This document shows, piece by piece, positions 52,450 through 62,000 of a stretch of 64,000 bases of DNA; the stretch's first letter is position 1, and every line of letters starts with the position of its first letter. The notes below the pieces were generated by a model, which saw only the letters and a program-made list of their open reading frames with translations, was not told the origin of the DNA and made no database searches. Source of the DNA: Legionella cherrii (GTDB taxonomy: Bacteria; Pseudomonadota; Gammaproteobacteria; Legionellales; Legionellaceae); the NCBI RefSeq assembly GCF_900635815.1, contig NZ_LR134173.1:1706001-1770000 (forward strand), written 5' to 3'. Both the position numbers and the translations under genes were made by a program.

Positions 52450-52674
52450 TTAGTAATGTTGATGGTAGTTTGGATTGGGTGCTCCATTTTCTACTATAAC
52501 GTAGTCTCTCGGTGGCACCCATCGATGAGCATTTTTCCATCTTGAATGATGATGGTGGTGGCGAAAATATTTGAACCGTGGGTAATCATCATGTGAATGA
52601 TAATAAGCAAAAGCTGTAGTGGAAAATAAAGCGGCTGCGCCTATCACGCTGCACAGCAATAATTTTTTAATCAT
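52450..52674 (-). CDS. Small exported His-rich protein
   Basis: This 74-residue protein has a signal peptide (MIKKLLLCSVIGAAALFSTT) cleaved near AFA-YY. The mature 50 residues are rich in His (HSHDD, FRHHHHHSRW, HRW, YHQHY; about 11 His) and aromatic residues, with PPRDYVIVENG. This could bind a divalent metal or be a small outer-envelope protein; neither is shown. The start fits well. A 20-bp perfect palindrome lies 80 bp upstream. A longer frame on the same strand at 52241-52540 overlaps it but has no protein-like character. Confidence 0.72.
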   Translation of the reverse strand: MIKKLLLCSVIGAAALFSTTAFAYYHSHDDYPRFKYFRHHHHHSRWKNAHRWVPPRDYVIVENGAPNPNYHQHY

Positions 52675-52753
52675 TTGATTTCCCCTCTTAGATTGTTATC
52701 TGAGGCTAGTTTAAATAACGAATGTAACAGGGTTATAACAAGACACGTTGTAA

Positions 52754-52773
52754 TTGTAACAAAGTTGTTACAA
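52754..52773. promoter_or_regulatory. Perfect 20-bp palindrome, possible operator
   Basis: TTGTAACAA (52754-52762), AG, TTGTTACAA (52765-52773) is a perfect dyad. It lies 80 bp upstream of the His-rich protein gene on the minus strand. A related but imperfect TGTAACAGGGTTATAACA lies 30 bp away at about 52722-52739. The spacing suits a dimeric repressor/activator; TGTAACA half-sites resemble RstA/OmpR-type boxes, but no regulator is identified. Confidence 0.5.
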
Positions 52774-52872
52774 ACGCCGGCGCCAAGAACCGCCATACCG
52801 GTGGCAGCGAGATGTCTTTTTAATAACGCGCTGTTGCAGTATCGCGATCCTCGTTATGCCCAAGACAACGCC

Positions 52873-53442
52873 TTATACCATAGATAAGTGACCCTTGGAC
52901 TGTTCTGATTCAATACGAGCTATCTCTTCGTTTAAATCAACTTCTTCGCTTGGTACCCTTGGGATGACACAATTCGCTATCCCTTTCGATAATAAATGAA
53001 CAGCAAAGGGGCTAAAACATCCCATTACAATGATAGTGGCAGGTATTGTAACGAGGAAAGTAAATGTTGTCGAAGCAGATACCCCGCTTGCACGCAGAAT
53101 GTAATAGACACCAATATGGACCCCGCCACTTAAAGCTGCCATAGTCAGACTGGCACATTTTCTATAACAAGGGTCACTATCAAGACGAGAAGAACAGTTG
53201 TCCACTTTCTGTTTTCGTTCATTCACATTCGACCAATAAACTTTCTCATGCTCATTAACCAGCTTCTGCACACTAGGATTAATATAGCGATTCTCAATTT
53301 CAGCGGGTAATTTTTTATTATTGAATAAAGTAAAAAAAAGATGAGGATTTGTTTTATTAATTGTCTGAGCCGCCAGGGTGGCTAACTTAGGAACCTCTCT
53401 TGATGGAGATGGTTGTTTTTCAGATATATTTTGCTCTGGCAT
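52873..53442 (-). CDS. Hypothetical protein with two membrane helices
   Basis: This 189-residue protein is not recognised. The N-terminal 110 residues are soluble, with SSRLDSDPCYRKCASL before a membrane hairpin (about 112-132 and 138-160: ALSGGVHIGVYYILRASGVS, TFTFLVTIPATIIVMGCFSP). The C-terminal tail is acidic (SEEVDLNEEIARIESEQSKG). No signal peptide is present. A soluble N-terminus, a hairpin and an acidic Glu-rich tail are typical of small membrane effectors in this genus, but this is inference. The gene is separate from its neighbours. Confidence 0.75.
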   Translation of the reverse strand: MPEQNISEKQPSPSREVPKLATLAAQTINKTNPHLFFTLFNNKKLPAEIENRYINPSVQKLVNEHEKVYWSNVNERKQKVDNCSSRLDSDPCYRKCASLTMAALSGGVHIGVYYILRASGVSASTTFTFLVTIPATIIVMGCFSPFAVHLLSKGIANCVIPRVPSEEVDLNEEIARIESEQSKGHLSMV

Positions 53443-53620
53443 GCATTGACCTTATTTTTATCCAATAGAATCTATTATATAACAATAAGTTAACGTGTCA
53501 TTATTTTGTTCAACATTTTAAAAAAAATTATAATAAAAATAGGATTTTCCTGGTCAAAATGACTTAAGCTAAGGGGGTAAGTACGAACATTGATTTCGGA
53601 ATAAAGTTTGAGGATAAAAA

Positions 53621-54367
53621 ATGACGAATTTTTTTCTGGGGATGCGCTACATGGTACAAGGGATTCATCATCTTTTTACGCCTGGATTGAAGCGTTTTAT
53701 TCTCGTGCCGTTAGCAATTAATTTTATCATGTTTGCGGGCATGTTTTATCTTATCTATCATTATTTACTTCCCTATGCTTATCACTATCTTAATCAATTG
53801 CCTTCGTGGTTAAGTTTTCTCAGCAGTGTCTTTTTTGTTCTTTTTATACTGAGTTTTTTCTTAATGTTTTTATCTTTTTTTACTGTATTTTTTAATCTAA
53901 TCGCCGCTCCTTTTAACGGCTTACTCGCTGAGAAAGCTCAAAATTTACTTTTTGGCAGTGCCATCCCTTCCTTATCATTTTCTAAAATGGTACTTCGTAG
54001 TATAAAACGTCAAGTTGAATTTCTTGGTTATTTTTTGCCTCGTTTTTTACTCATGGGTATTTTATTTTTTGTCCCTTTTATCCAACCGATTTATCCATTC
54101 TTATGGTTTCTCTTTAACGCATGGATCCTGAGTATTCAATATCAAGATTTTGCTATGGATAATAATTTGATTAGCTTTAAAGAAATGCGTAAGAAAGTTG
54201 CCAACAATAAAATGCTTTCACTTGGGTTTGGTTTGTCTATCAATCTAAGCAGTTTTATCCCCTTTTTAAACATATTAAGCATGCCTGCAGCAGTTATCGC
54301 GAGCACGATGCTGTACTGTAGATTCAATAAATGTTTGCTAAAGCATAGTCCAAAAGGTATTAATTAA
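53621..54367 (+). CDS. cysZ: Sulfate transporter CysZ
   Basis: This 248-residue membrane protein of the CysZ/EI24 family has the N-terminal FFLGMRYMVQGIHHLFTPGL pattern with GLKRFILVPLAINF, four long hydrophobic stretches, and a C-terminal PFLNILSMPAAVIASTM region. CysZ mediates sulfate uptake in E. coli for cysteine synthesis. No sulfate-assimilation genes are near; Legionella cannot make cysteine from sulfate, so its real job may differ (inference). GAGGATAAAAA is a fair ribosome-binding site. It is monocistronic. Confidence 0.92.
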   Translation: MTNFFLGMRYMVQGIHHLFTPGLKRFILVPLAINFIMFAGMFYLIYHYLLPYAYHYLNQLPSWLSFLSSVFFVLFILSFFLMFLSFFTVFFNLIAAPFNGLLAEKAQNLLFGSAIPSLSFSKMVLRSIKRQVEFLGYFLPRFLLMGILFFVPFIQPIYPFLWFLFNAWILSIQYQDFAMDNNLISFKEMRKKVANNKMLSLGFGLSINLSSFIPFLNILSMPAAVIASTMLYCRFNKCLLKHSPKGIN

Positions 54368-54405
54368 AACGGCTCTGCACCCAATGGCGCATCAGTTACC
54401 TATGC

Positions 54406-54441
54406 GTGCCCGGATAATGTATGTGTTATCTTTTCGGGCAC
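54406..54441. terminator. Hairpin between cysZ and the quinone reductase gene
   Basis: GTGCCCG (54406-54412) pairs with CGGGCAC (54435-54441), extended by internal GATAA/TTATC. It lies between convergent genes. T-tracts are weak on both sides. Confidence 0.45.
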
Positions 54442-54460
54442 CCATGAGTTTGCGTCGTTT

Positions 54461-55453
54461 TTAATAAGCTTGAACTACAATTTTTCCTACTGCTTTTCCT
54501 GATTCAAGTAATGCATGCGCTTTATCAATGTTCTCAAAATAAAAAAGATGTGGGTCAATAAGTGGTTTTAAATGTCCCTCATCCGTCAAGCGTGCAATTT
54601 CTTTTAAAATATTGCCATGACGTTCACGTTGTTTATTATGCAATAAAGGCAATAACATAAAAACGGCGTGCAAGCTCGCTGATTTGGCATGTAAATGCGA
54701 AAGATCATGGGTTGACTTAGCTTGGATGCTGGCGACATGGCCATATGGAGCAACAGCCGCTAATGATTTTTCAAGATTTTCGCCACCAACCGTATCAAAT
54801 ACCACATCGAATCCCATCCCTTTAGTCAGTCGATTAACATAATCTTGGACTGATTCAATCCGGTAATTAATCGTCTCTTTAACCCCTAGTGATTTCACAA
54901 TGTCTGCTTTATCTGAAGAAGATACCGTAGTATATACTTCAGCCCCAGCCCATTTTGCCAACTGAATTGCTATATGGCCAACTCCGCCAGTGCCTGCGTG
55001 AATTAATACTTTTTGTCCCGATTTGATTTTAACCTTTTCAAATAATGCTTCCCAAGCCGTGATTGCAACCAGTGGCAGTGCAGCAGCTTCTACCATACTC
55101 AATTCTTTGGGTTTTTTCGCAATGAGCTGGGCATCAGCTAGCATAAATTCTGCCAAAGCGCCACTTTCGTTGAGAAAGCCACCAGCACATCCATAAACTT
55201 CGTCACCAACAGAAAACTCAGTGACCTCATCACCAACCTCTTCAACAATGCCTGCTACATCACTATGCAGGATTGCTGGGAAGGGGGGAGAAATATGGGC
55301 GTATTTTCCAGATCGAACTTTACAGTCAACCGGGTTTACGCTAGTTGCTACAACTCGAATGAGCACATAGCCGGGTTTAATTTGAGGTTTGGGAAGTTCA
55401 ATCGTTTTAAAGACTGAAGAATCACCAAAAGATGATATCGCTTGTGCTTTCAT
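54461..55453 (-). CDS. Zinc-independent MDR / NADPH:quinone oxidoreductase
   Basis: This 330-residue medium-chain dehydrogenase/reductase has a catalytic domain that starts MKAQAISSFGDSSVFKTIEL and a cofactor domain with HAGTGGVGHIAIQLAKWAGA (NADPH-binding AxxGGVG). There are no zinc-ligand Cys runs, so it belongs to the quinone-oxidoreductase/crotonyl-type branch. It would reduce quinones or enones with NADPH. A near-consensus AGGAGG precedes ATG. It is divergent from the nitronate monooxygenase gene 245 bp away and may share regulation with it. Confidence 0.93.
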   Translation of the reverse strand: MKAQAISSFGDSSVFKTIELPKPQIKPGYVLIRVVATSVNPVDCKVRSGKYAHISPPFPAILHSDVAGIVEEVGDEVTEFSVGDEVYGCAGGFLNESGALAEFMLADAQLIAKKPKELSMVEAAALPLVAITAWEALFEKVKIKSGQKVLIHAGTGGVGHIAIQLAKWAGAEVYTTVSSSDKADIVKSLGVKETINYRIESVQDYVNRLTKGMGFDVVFDTVGGENLEKSLAAVAPYGHVASIQAKSTHDLSHLHAKSASLHAVFMLLPLLHNKQRERHGNILKEIARLTDEGHLKPLIDPHLFYFENIDKAHALLESGKAVGKIVVQAY

Positions 55454-55698
55454 GGCGTCCTCCTAACTTGATGCAGCAGATATTTTTCTTAAAAATTATG
55501 AAAAGAATAGAATAACCTTCATACAAAAATATCATTTTAAGAAAATAAGCGGGTAATTACCAGAACTGATCACTCGCTCTTTTCTCAAAATATTAGTGGT
55601 ACATAACAGATTGGATTTTTTTTGAGCGAAATCTACACTTATGGTATTCGTTGAGCATAGACCTTATGATGAATGAAATGCAAAAAGGATGGAAAAAC

Positions 55699-56763
55699 AT
55701 GTGGCAGACAAGAATGGCTGAACAAATAGGTTTAAAATTTCCAATTATTCAAGCGCCTATGGCTGGTGGGGCCACTACGCCGGAACTAGTTGCTGCGGTA
55801 TCTAATGCGGGTGGCCTAGGTTCATTGGGCGCAGGATATATGAGTCCCCCTGAACTGCGGTCGGCTCTAAAAGCAATTCGTGAATTAACGAACAAACCGT
55901 TTGCCGTTAATCTTTTTATTCCTGGGAAATACCATGCCACAACAGCTCAAATTCAGGAATCATGCAACGATATTGAACAATCCTGTTCTGAGTTAAACAT
56001 ACAAGTTGAAGCGCTTGCGGAACCCTATGCGCCGTCCTTTGAGGAGCAAATAAACATTCTCATTGAAGAAAAAATTCCGGTGTTTAGTTATGCATTTGGT
56101 TTATTGGATGCAGAATGGATCGCTCAATTTAAAAAAAATAATACCTTTTTAATTGGTACAGCTACAACACTAGCAGAAGCCCATGCACTTGAAGAAAGTG
56201 GTATTGATGCGCTTGTTGCCCAAGGAAGTGAAGCAGGGGGGCATAGGGGGACTTTTATCGGTAAAGAGCAAGATGGTTTGATTGGTTTGTTTTGTCTTGT
56301 ACCCCAATTAGTCGATCAAATAAAAATTCCCATTATTGCAGCGGGTGGAATTATGGATGGAAGAGGGATCATTGCTGCATTTGATTTAGGTGCTGAGGGG
56401 GTACAAATGGGAACTGCATTCCTCAGTTGCTTTGAAGCCGGTATTCCTGATATTTATAAGCATACTTTACTGACCCAGCAGCAGGATAATACGGTACTTA
56501 CTCGTGCTTTTTCTGGAAAATTAGCACGAGGGATTCACAACCAGTTTATTGCGCGAATGGATAAAAGGAAAACAAATATTTTAGACTATCCGATTCAAAA
56601 TGCTTTAACAACAGCCATGAGAAGAAAAGCAAAGGAACAAAGCAATATTGATTTCATGTCCTTGTGGGCAGGACAAGCTGCTCCACTTTGCAGAAGCATG
56701 CCTGCTGGTGAGTTAATTAGCGCTTTGGTGCTCGAAGCAGAGGCGTTGATCTCTGTTAGATAA
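55699..56763 (+). CDS. Nitronate monooxygenase (NMO) family protein
   Basis: This 354-residue FMN-dependent TIM-barrel enzyme has IIQAPMAGGATTPELVAAVS at the N-terminus, ALVAQGSEAGGHRGTF (conserved His near the flavin) and PIIAAGGIMDGRGIIAAFDL plus GAEGVQMGTAFLSC (phosphate-binding). NMOs oxidise propionate-3-nitronate or nitroalkanes, giving protection from nitro-toxins. The open frame extends 48 bases upstream to a TTG with several ATG codons, but the start at 55699 has AAGGATGG nine bases before it and fits the homologous N-terminus. It lies beside a divergent MDR reductase and a convergent Rieske oxygenase. Confidence 0.92.
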   Translation: MWQTRMAEQIGLKFPIIQAPMAGGATTPELVAAVSNAGGLGSLGAGYMSPPELRSALKAIRELTNKPFAVNLFIPGKYHATTAQIQESCNDIEQSCSELNIQVEALAEPYAPSFEEQINILIEEKIPVFSYAFGLLDAEWIAQFKKNNTFLIGTATTLAEAHALEESGIDALVAQGSEAGGHRGTFIGKEQDGLIGLFCLVPQLVDQIKIPIIAAGGIMDGRGIIAAFDLGAEGVQMGTAFLSCFEAGIPDIYKHTLLTQQQDNTVLTRAFSGKLARGIHNQFIARMDKRKTNILDYPIQNALTTAMRRKAKEQSNIDFMSLWAGQAAPLCRSMPAGELISALVLEAEALISVR

Positions 56764-56889
56764 TGACACCCATGGTTTATCCCAAACCTAGCGAGGGATT
56801 TCTTGCTGTAGTGTGTTTTTAGGATGCGGTAATCCTTCATCGCTCTCCTGGCATGGGGGAGGCAATGAGAGTCGAATTAAAACCAGCTT

Positions 56890-57963
56890 CTAAGTTTCAT
56901 TTTTTATTTTTTCATAGAGATAGTCATAAAATGAGGGTAGCGCCGCTTCCATAGTCGGCTGATAAGGGCCAGTTTGATTCTCACCTTGCTCATAGAGGGC
57001 TTTTCTTCCTTGCTGAATTTTAATACATATTTCCTCATCTTCTTGAGCGGTTTCAATATAAGCGGCTTGTGCTGCTGCACATAAAATGGGATTAGATAAC
57101 CAAACATCTTTGGGATGAAAAAACTCTACGCTATTGATACACTGATCGACGCCTACTGGTGAAATCGTACTAATGACTAGCATATACGGATAGTATTCAA
57201 TCATAATATTGGGATAATAAGCTAACCAAACTGCACCATATTTCGGTAACTCATTATGTGCTTGGCCTAATAAATTATCTTGGTACACTTTAAAATTGGC
57301 AGAACCTGATTTTGATAAATCAGATTGTAGGCCCACATACTGGATGGAATGTCCATCATTAATCGACCATTCGAGTTGACGCACATCGACCAATCGCCTT
57401 AATCCGTTATGAAAAAATGGGATGTGATAATCATCCAGATAGACTTCCATGAATATTTTCCAGTTAAAGGAATAATATTGCTGTTTTGCCTGCGTGAATA
57501 CATAATCAGAAAAATCAAATAAGGCGCTTGCTTTCGCATCAAAGGCGTTTGCTTCTATTTTATTGTTGCCTCTAAATAAAAGTCCATTCCATTCACTCAC
57601 CTGATCTTTTTTCAAGTTAAAACAGGGTGTGTGTTCAAATTGTGGCGCATGGACCAATTCACCTTGTGTATTGTAGGACCAACTGTGAATGGGGCAGCGA
57701 ATTCTTTTTACATTTCCTGAATCAGATAAGATTACAGCTTGACGATGTCTACAAATATTGGAGAGTACACTGATTCCTTCTTCATGACGAATCAGCATTT
57801 CTTTATCGTTACTGCGTTTCAAGACATAGTAGTCATTTAAATTAGGTACCATGAGTTGGTGCCCGACATATTCAGGGCTTTGTTTAAAAATATATTCTTT
57901 TTCAAGTTGATAAATCAATGGATCAAAATACCAATTGACTGGGATGGGATGATATCGATTCAT
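56890..57963 (-). CDS. Rieske ring-hydroxylating oxygenase, alpha subunit type
   Basis: This 357-residue protein has a Rieske centre CRH (Cys71, His73) ... CPIH (Cys90, His93) and the mononuclear iron site VYLDDYHIPFFH (Asp177/178, His180, His185). The architecture matches aromatic-ring or quaternary-amine (GbcA/CntA-like) oxygenases. The C-terminal acidic helix has QGENQTGPYQP. A reductase partner is not encoded nearby, so electrons must come from a general reductase. The substrate is unknown. AGGAG precedes ATG. The upstream gap has a GC-rich structured stretch. Confidence 0.9.
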   Translation of the reverse strand: MNRYHPIPVNWYFDPLIYQLEKEYIFKQSPEYVGHQLMVPNLNDYYVLKRSNDKEMLIRHEEGISVLSNICRHRQAVILSDSGNVKRIRCPIHSWSYNTQGELVHAPQFEHTPCFNLKKDQVSEWNGLLFRGNNKIEANAFDAKASALFDFSDYVFTQAKQQYYSFNWKIFMEVYLDDYHIPFFHNGLRRLVDVRQLEWSINDGHSIQYVGLQSDLSKSGSANFKVYQDNLLGQAHNELPKYGAVWLAYYPNIMIEYYPYMLVISTISPVGVDQCINSVEFFHPKDVWLSNPILCAAAQAAYIETAQEDEEICIKIQQGRKALYEQGENQTGPYQPTMEAALPSFYDYLYEKIKNET

Positions 57964-58374
57964 AATACAATAGCTCCTATACCTAATGAGTAAATAGGCT
58001 ACTTGTTTACTCCCAATAAATTGTTCATGTACTTTGCTCTAGAATCCCTATAAACAAATAATTCGCGTAATACCTAAATTATAGCCTCATCTAAAAGTAT
58101 TTTTTATAATTAATTCAAATTCGAACAAATGATTCTGGATAACCTGAGTAGATGTCAGACTGAATCTTAACTCGATAACATAAGATTATATTTGTTCTAA
58201 TTTATTTAATTAGGCGATCCGATGGCCCGTGTTTGTCCGCGGGTTGCTGGAGAGTGCCCTAAAACACTAGTCCCCGCCAACACGTCGTGGAGGCGGGGCG
58301 TAGGCCGAGATGTGATTTAAAAGACAGCTTACAGCCAGGATTTATTGGGAGCACTTTGCATTTTGAAGGCAATA
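57964..58374. other. Gene-free gap with GC-rich structured segment
   Basis: The left part is AT-rich (probable promoter of the Rieske gene). From about 58209 to 58310 the sequence becomes GC-rich, with GCCCGTGTTTGTCCGCGGG and a strong compound hairpin CCCCGCC-aa-CACG-t-CGTG-ga-GGCGGGG (58272-58298). No open frame covers it convincingly. It could be a small structured RNA, a REP-type element or a relic; I cannot tell which. Confidence 0.45.
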
Positions 58375-58767
58375 TTAAATTGTGAAATCACTTATGGATT
58401 CTTTACTCTCTTCCAATATTAAAACATTATCTGATTGTTGGAGCTCTACTAAAATAAGACCATCAGTGGCTAACCCTTTTAAAACCATCGATGAAAATTG
58501 AATTTTTCCATTCTGAATATCGACAAGTCGGTTCAGCAGTTCCTTGTATTTGTTGGGTCCTAATTCATAAAGCTTGCTTGTTTGAGTGCTTGCTTCCATA
58601 GATTTTTTAAAAATTTCCTCTACCGCCCATAAAGGTTTTTTTTCTCCTATTGCTTTATCCGCTTTTTCTAAGCACCAGGCAAGATAGTCAAGTCTATCCC
58701 CAGCTTGAGTGGGTTTCGCATACTCTTTATCCTTCTTTTCTTTTAAGCTTATTTGTATCTTTGCCAT
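58375..58767 (-). CDS. Small hypothetical protein
   Basis: This 130-residue protein begins MAKIQISLKEKKDKEYAKPT. It is not recognised. It is a soluble, helical-plus-beta protein with no signal peptide. The frame continues 15 codons further upstream, but the ATG chosen has AGGAATAGCT before it. The C-terminus is acidic (LEESKESISDFTI), again the pattern seen in other candidate effectors of this window. It is monocistronic. Confidence 0.75.
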   Translation of the reverse strand: MAKIQISLKEKKDKEYAKPTQAGDRLDYLAWCLEKADKAIGEKKPLWAVEEIFKKSMEASTQTSKLYELGPNKYKELLNRLVDIQNGKIQFSSMVLKGLATDGLILVELQQSDNVLILEESKESISDFTI

Positions 58768-59085
58768 AGCTATTCCTATATCTATTGTTAACAAAAAACA
58801 CAACTCGATCATCTATGATCCAGTTAGATCGATTGATTTCCTTTAATTCAAAAAAAATAATAATGTGGTCAATATGTTATCTTAATAAATAAAAAAAGAA
58901 AGCCTGTTTCGATAAATTAACTCGATGGTTCTATAAGGCAAAAAGACTTCAGCAAATAGGCTATCAATATATAAATGGGGCTTTAATTTTGTGTTGTTGC
59001 TTGAATGAGGCTGTACTAATCCGGTCTACCGCATCTATGATGCAATGCGTTGTCTTTGGATTACGGATTTAGATAGATTTTTCAA
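58768..59085. other. Gene-free gap before the glutamate dehydrogenase 3' end
   Basis: No gene is seen. The right end contains CTAATCCGGTCTACCGCATC and, 30 bases on, TTTGGATTACGGATT, which resemble arms of the GTAGCCCGGATTA repeat seen near 39.3 kb. The left end is AT-rich and should hold the promoter of the small hypothetical gene at 58375-58767. Confidence 0.4.
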
Positions 59086-62000
59086 TTATTCTACGGTAAT
59101 CAATGTCGATAATTCTCTTAGTGCAATAAAAAATATAGTGTAATCAATACTGGAACTACTAAGCAGCATTTCCATTAACTTATCCCAACGTTGATGAATA
59201 AAGCTGTTTTTGGCGAACCAATAGGCGATCAGCTTCTCAGAGTCCAATTTTTTTTGGTCATTTTTTAAAATGACAATGGTTAAGCGGCGTTGTAAGTTAT
59301 CCAGTTCATCACGTAAGGATAATCGAGCCAGACTATTCCAATGACCTTCCCGAGAATCGTTACCAATTTGATCACGGAACCAAACCAAACTAAATTTACT
59401 GCCTACTTTAAAGTAAACTTCGGCTGTTCGGACTAGATCAAATTTATTTTGGGTTGCAACTTCCACTACATTTAATACGGTATACATAGCGCGAGTAGCG
59501 GCAATTTTTTTCGCAGCTTTTTCGGATAAACCGATTCCCACAAATTGTGTGACAATCTTGTCAAGATATTCTCTGGTGACACCAGCCATTAAATCGGGGA
59601 TTGATTTTTCAAGTTTGCTTATTGATTGGCTGTAATGGGCAATATTATTAGCAATTCCGCCTTCAAGTCGTCGATGATGTAAAAACCAACGAGATGCCAA
59701 GTTCATTAATTGCCTGACGTGATGAAGTAACTCATATTGGGTTTGCACGGTGACCTTATAGTTCAGTGATTCAATTAATTGGTGTACGTCATCTATTTGA
59801 TATGCTTTTGAAGCAATAATATAGGCACGGGCAATATCTGCTATCGATTGTCCTGTTTCTATTTGCATGCGGTACATAAAGGTAATGCCCATGCTATTAA
59901 CGATTTGATTACTGAGTTGGGTGGCGATAATTTCACGTCTTAGCCGATGGTTTTGCATCGAATTGGCATACATTTTTTTGAGGAGTGAAGGAAAACCTGT
60001 TTCCAGGATGGTTGCAAAATAGGGATCATCGGGTAAATCAGATTTTAATAATTCACCAGTGATATAAATTTTTGTATAAGCCATAATTATAGACAATTCG
60101 GGCCGCGTCAGTCCTTGGCCTGCCGCCTTTCGGTCCAAAAGGTGCTTATCATCAGGAAGAAACTCAACATTTCTATCCAAATGGACTATTCCTTCCAGTT
60201 CTTTAATATAAGTCTGGTATAAGCCGCTATATGTTAGAGAGTTCGTGGCCGAAAAACTCAAGACCAGTGCTTGGTTGTAATTGTCTTGCAACACCAGCTG
60301 CGCAACCTCCTCAGTCATTTTGGTCAGCAATTGATTGCGCTTTTTCTCGGTAAGTTTTCCTTGGCTGATTTCTTTATTCAGTAGAATTTTGATATTGACT
60401 TCATGGTCGGAGCAATTTACGCCTGCTGAGTTATCAATTGAATCGGTATTAATCAGGCCACCTGTCAGGGCATATTCAACCCTTCCAAGTTGGGTAAATC
60501 CAAGATTGCCACCTTCTCCAACAATTTTGCAACGCAATTCATTACCGTTGATGCGGCAAAATTCATTGGTCTTATCACCAACATCCGCATGCGATTCAGA
60601 TGAAGCTTTTACATAAGTGCCAATACCTCCATTAAATAATAAATCAACAGGTGCTTTTAAGATTTCCCGAATCAATTCGTTTGGTGTTAATGAATCCTGT
60701 GTAATCGCAAGTGCTTTTTTTACTTCCGGTGTGATGGCAATGGATTTACTGGATCGTTTGTATACCCCACCACCTTTGGAGATTAATTGAGGATTGAAAT
60801 CTTCCCACGATGAGGTGGGTAAATTAAATAAGCGCTGGCGTTCTTCAAATGTTTTCAGTTTGTCAGGATTAGGGTCAAGAAAGATGTGACGATGATCAAA
60901 TGCCGCGAGTAAAAGAGCATGAGGGGTATAAGTTAGGCCATTCCCGAATACATCACCACTCATGTCTCCAATACCAACGACCGTAAAATCGTGTTCTTCG
61001 ATATTGATATCCAATTCGCGAAAATGGCGTTTAATGGACTCCCAAGCACCACGGGCTGTAATTCCCATTTTTTTATGATCATAGCCTGCTGATCCTCCAG
61101 AGGCGAAAGCATCTCCAAGCCAAAAATTAAATTCTTTAGAAATCGCATTCGCAATATCGGAAAAGGTTGCTGTTCCTTTATCTGCGGCTACCACCAAATA
61201 AGGATCGGCATCATCATAACAGACTGTATTGGGGGGGGAGACAACACGGTCATTTTCAAAATTGTCGGTAAGATCAAGTAAGCCTCTGATAAAGGATTGA
61301 TAGCAATAAACTACTTCTTTTTTTATCTGCTCACGATCCAGCATGCTGAGTGATTTTTTTAAAATAAAACCTCCTTTGGCTCCAGAAGGGACAATCACCG
61401 AATTTTTTACTTTTTGCGCTTTCATCAGTCCAAGAATTTCGGTACGGAAATCCTCTGGCCGGTCTGACCAGCGAATACCGCCACGTGCTACTTTGGCACT
61501 GCGCAAGTGGATGCCTTCAAACTCTGTTGAATATACAAAAATTTCATATAGAGGCTGCCCTGGGGGTAGATCTGGCACTTTGGAGGTATGGAGTTTAAAT
61601 GATAAATAATTTTTGGGGACGCCATGGGAGTCTAACTGAAAATAATTGGTTCGTAGTGTTGCTTTGATTAAAGACCAGAAATATCGGATGATGTGGTCTT
61701 CGTCCAAGCTGGTAATCCCATCGATATCGGCTTGGATTTCAGATTCCAAATCCGCCATTTTCTTTTTGCTTGCAGTATTTTGTTTCAGACCAAATTTTAA
61801 ATAGAAAAGCTGGATCAGTTTTTTGGCAATCCCGGCATATGCTGCAATCGTTTTTTCTATATACTGTTGACTAAAGCGAAAACCAATTTGTTGCATGTAC
61901 TTGGCATAAGCACGAATGATGGCTATTTCTCGCCAGGATAATCCTGCCCCTAAAACCAGCTTATTGAAACCGTCGTTTTCACAAACCCCGAGATGTATTT

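Noticed and set aside
52241-52540. Minus-strand 99-codon frame overlapping the His-rich gene
   Set aside because: It is out of frame with a protein that has a clear signal peptide, and it has no recognisable domain.
52675-52887. Plus-strand 70-codon frame starting at TTG
   Set aside because: It covers the palindromic regulatory region and has no ribosome-binding site or family resemblance.
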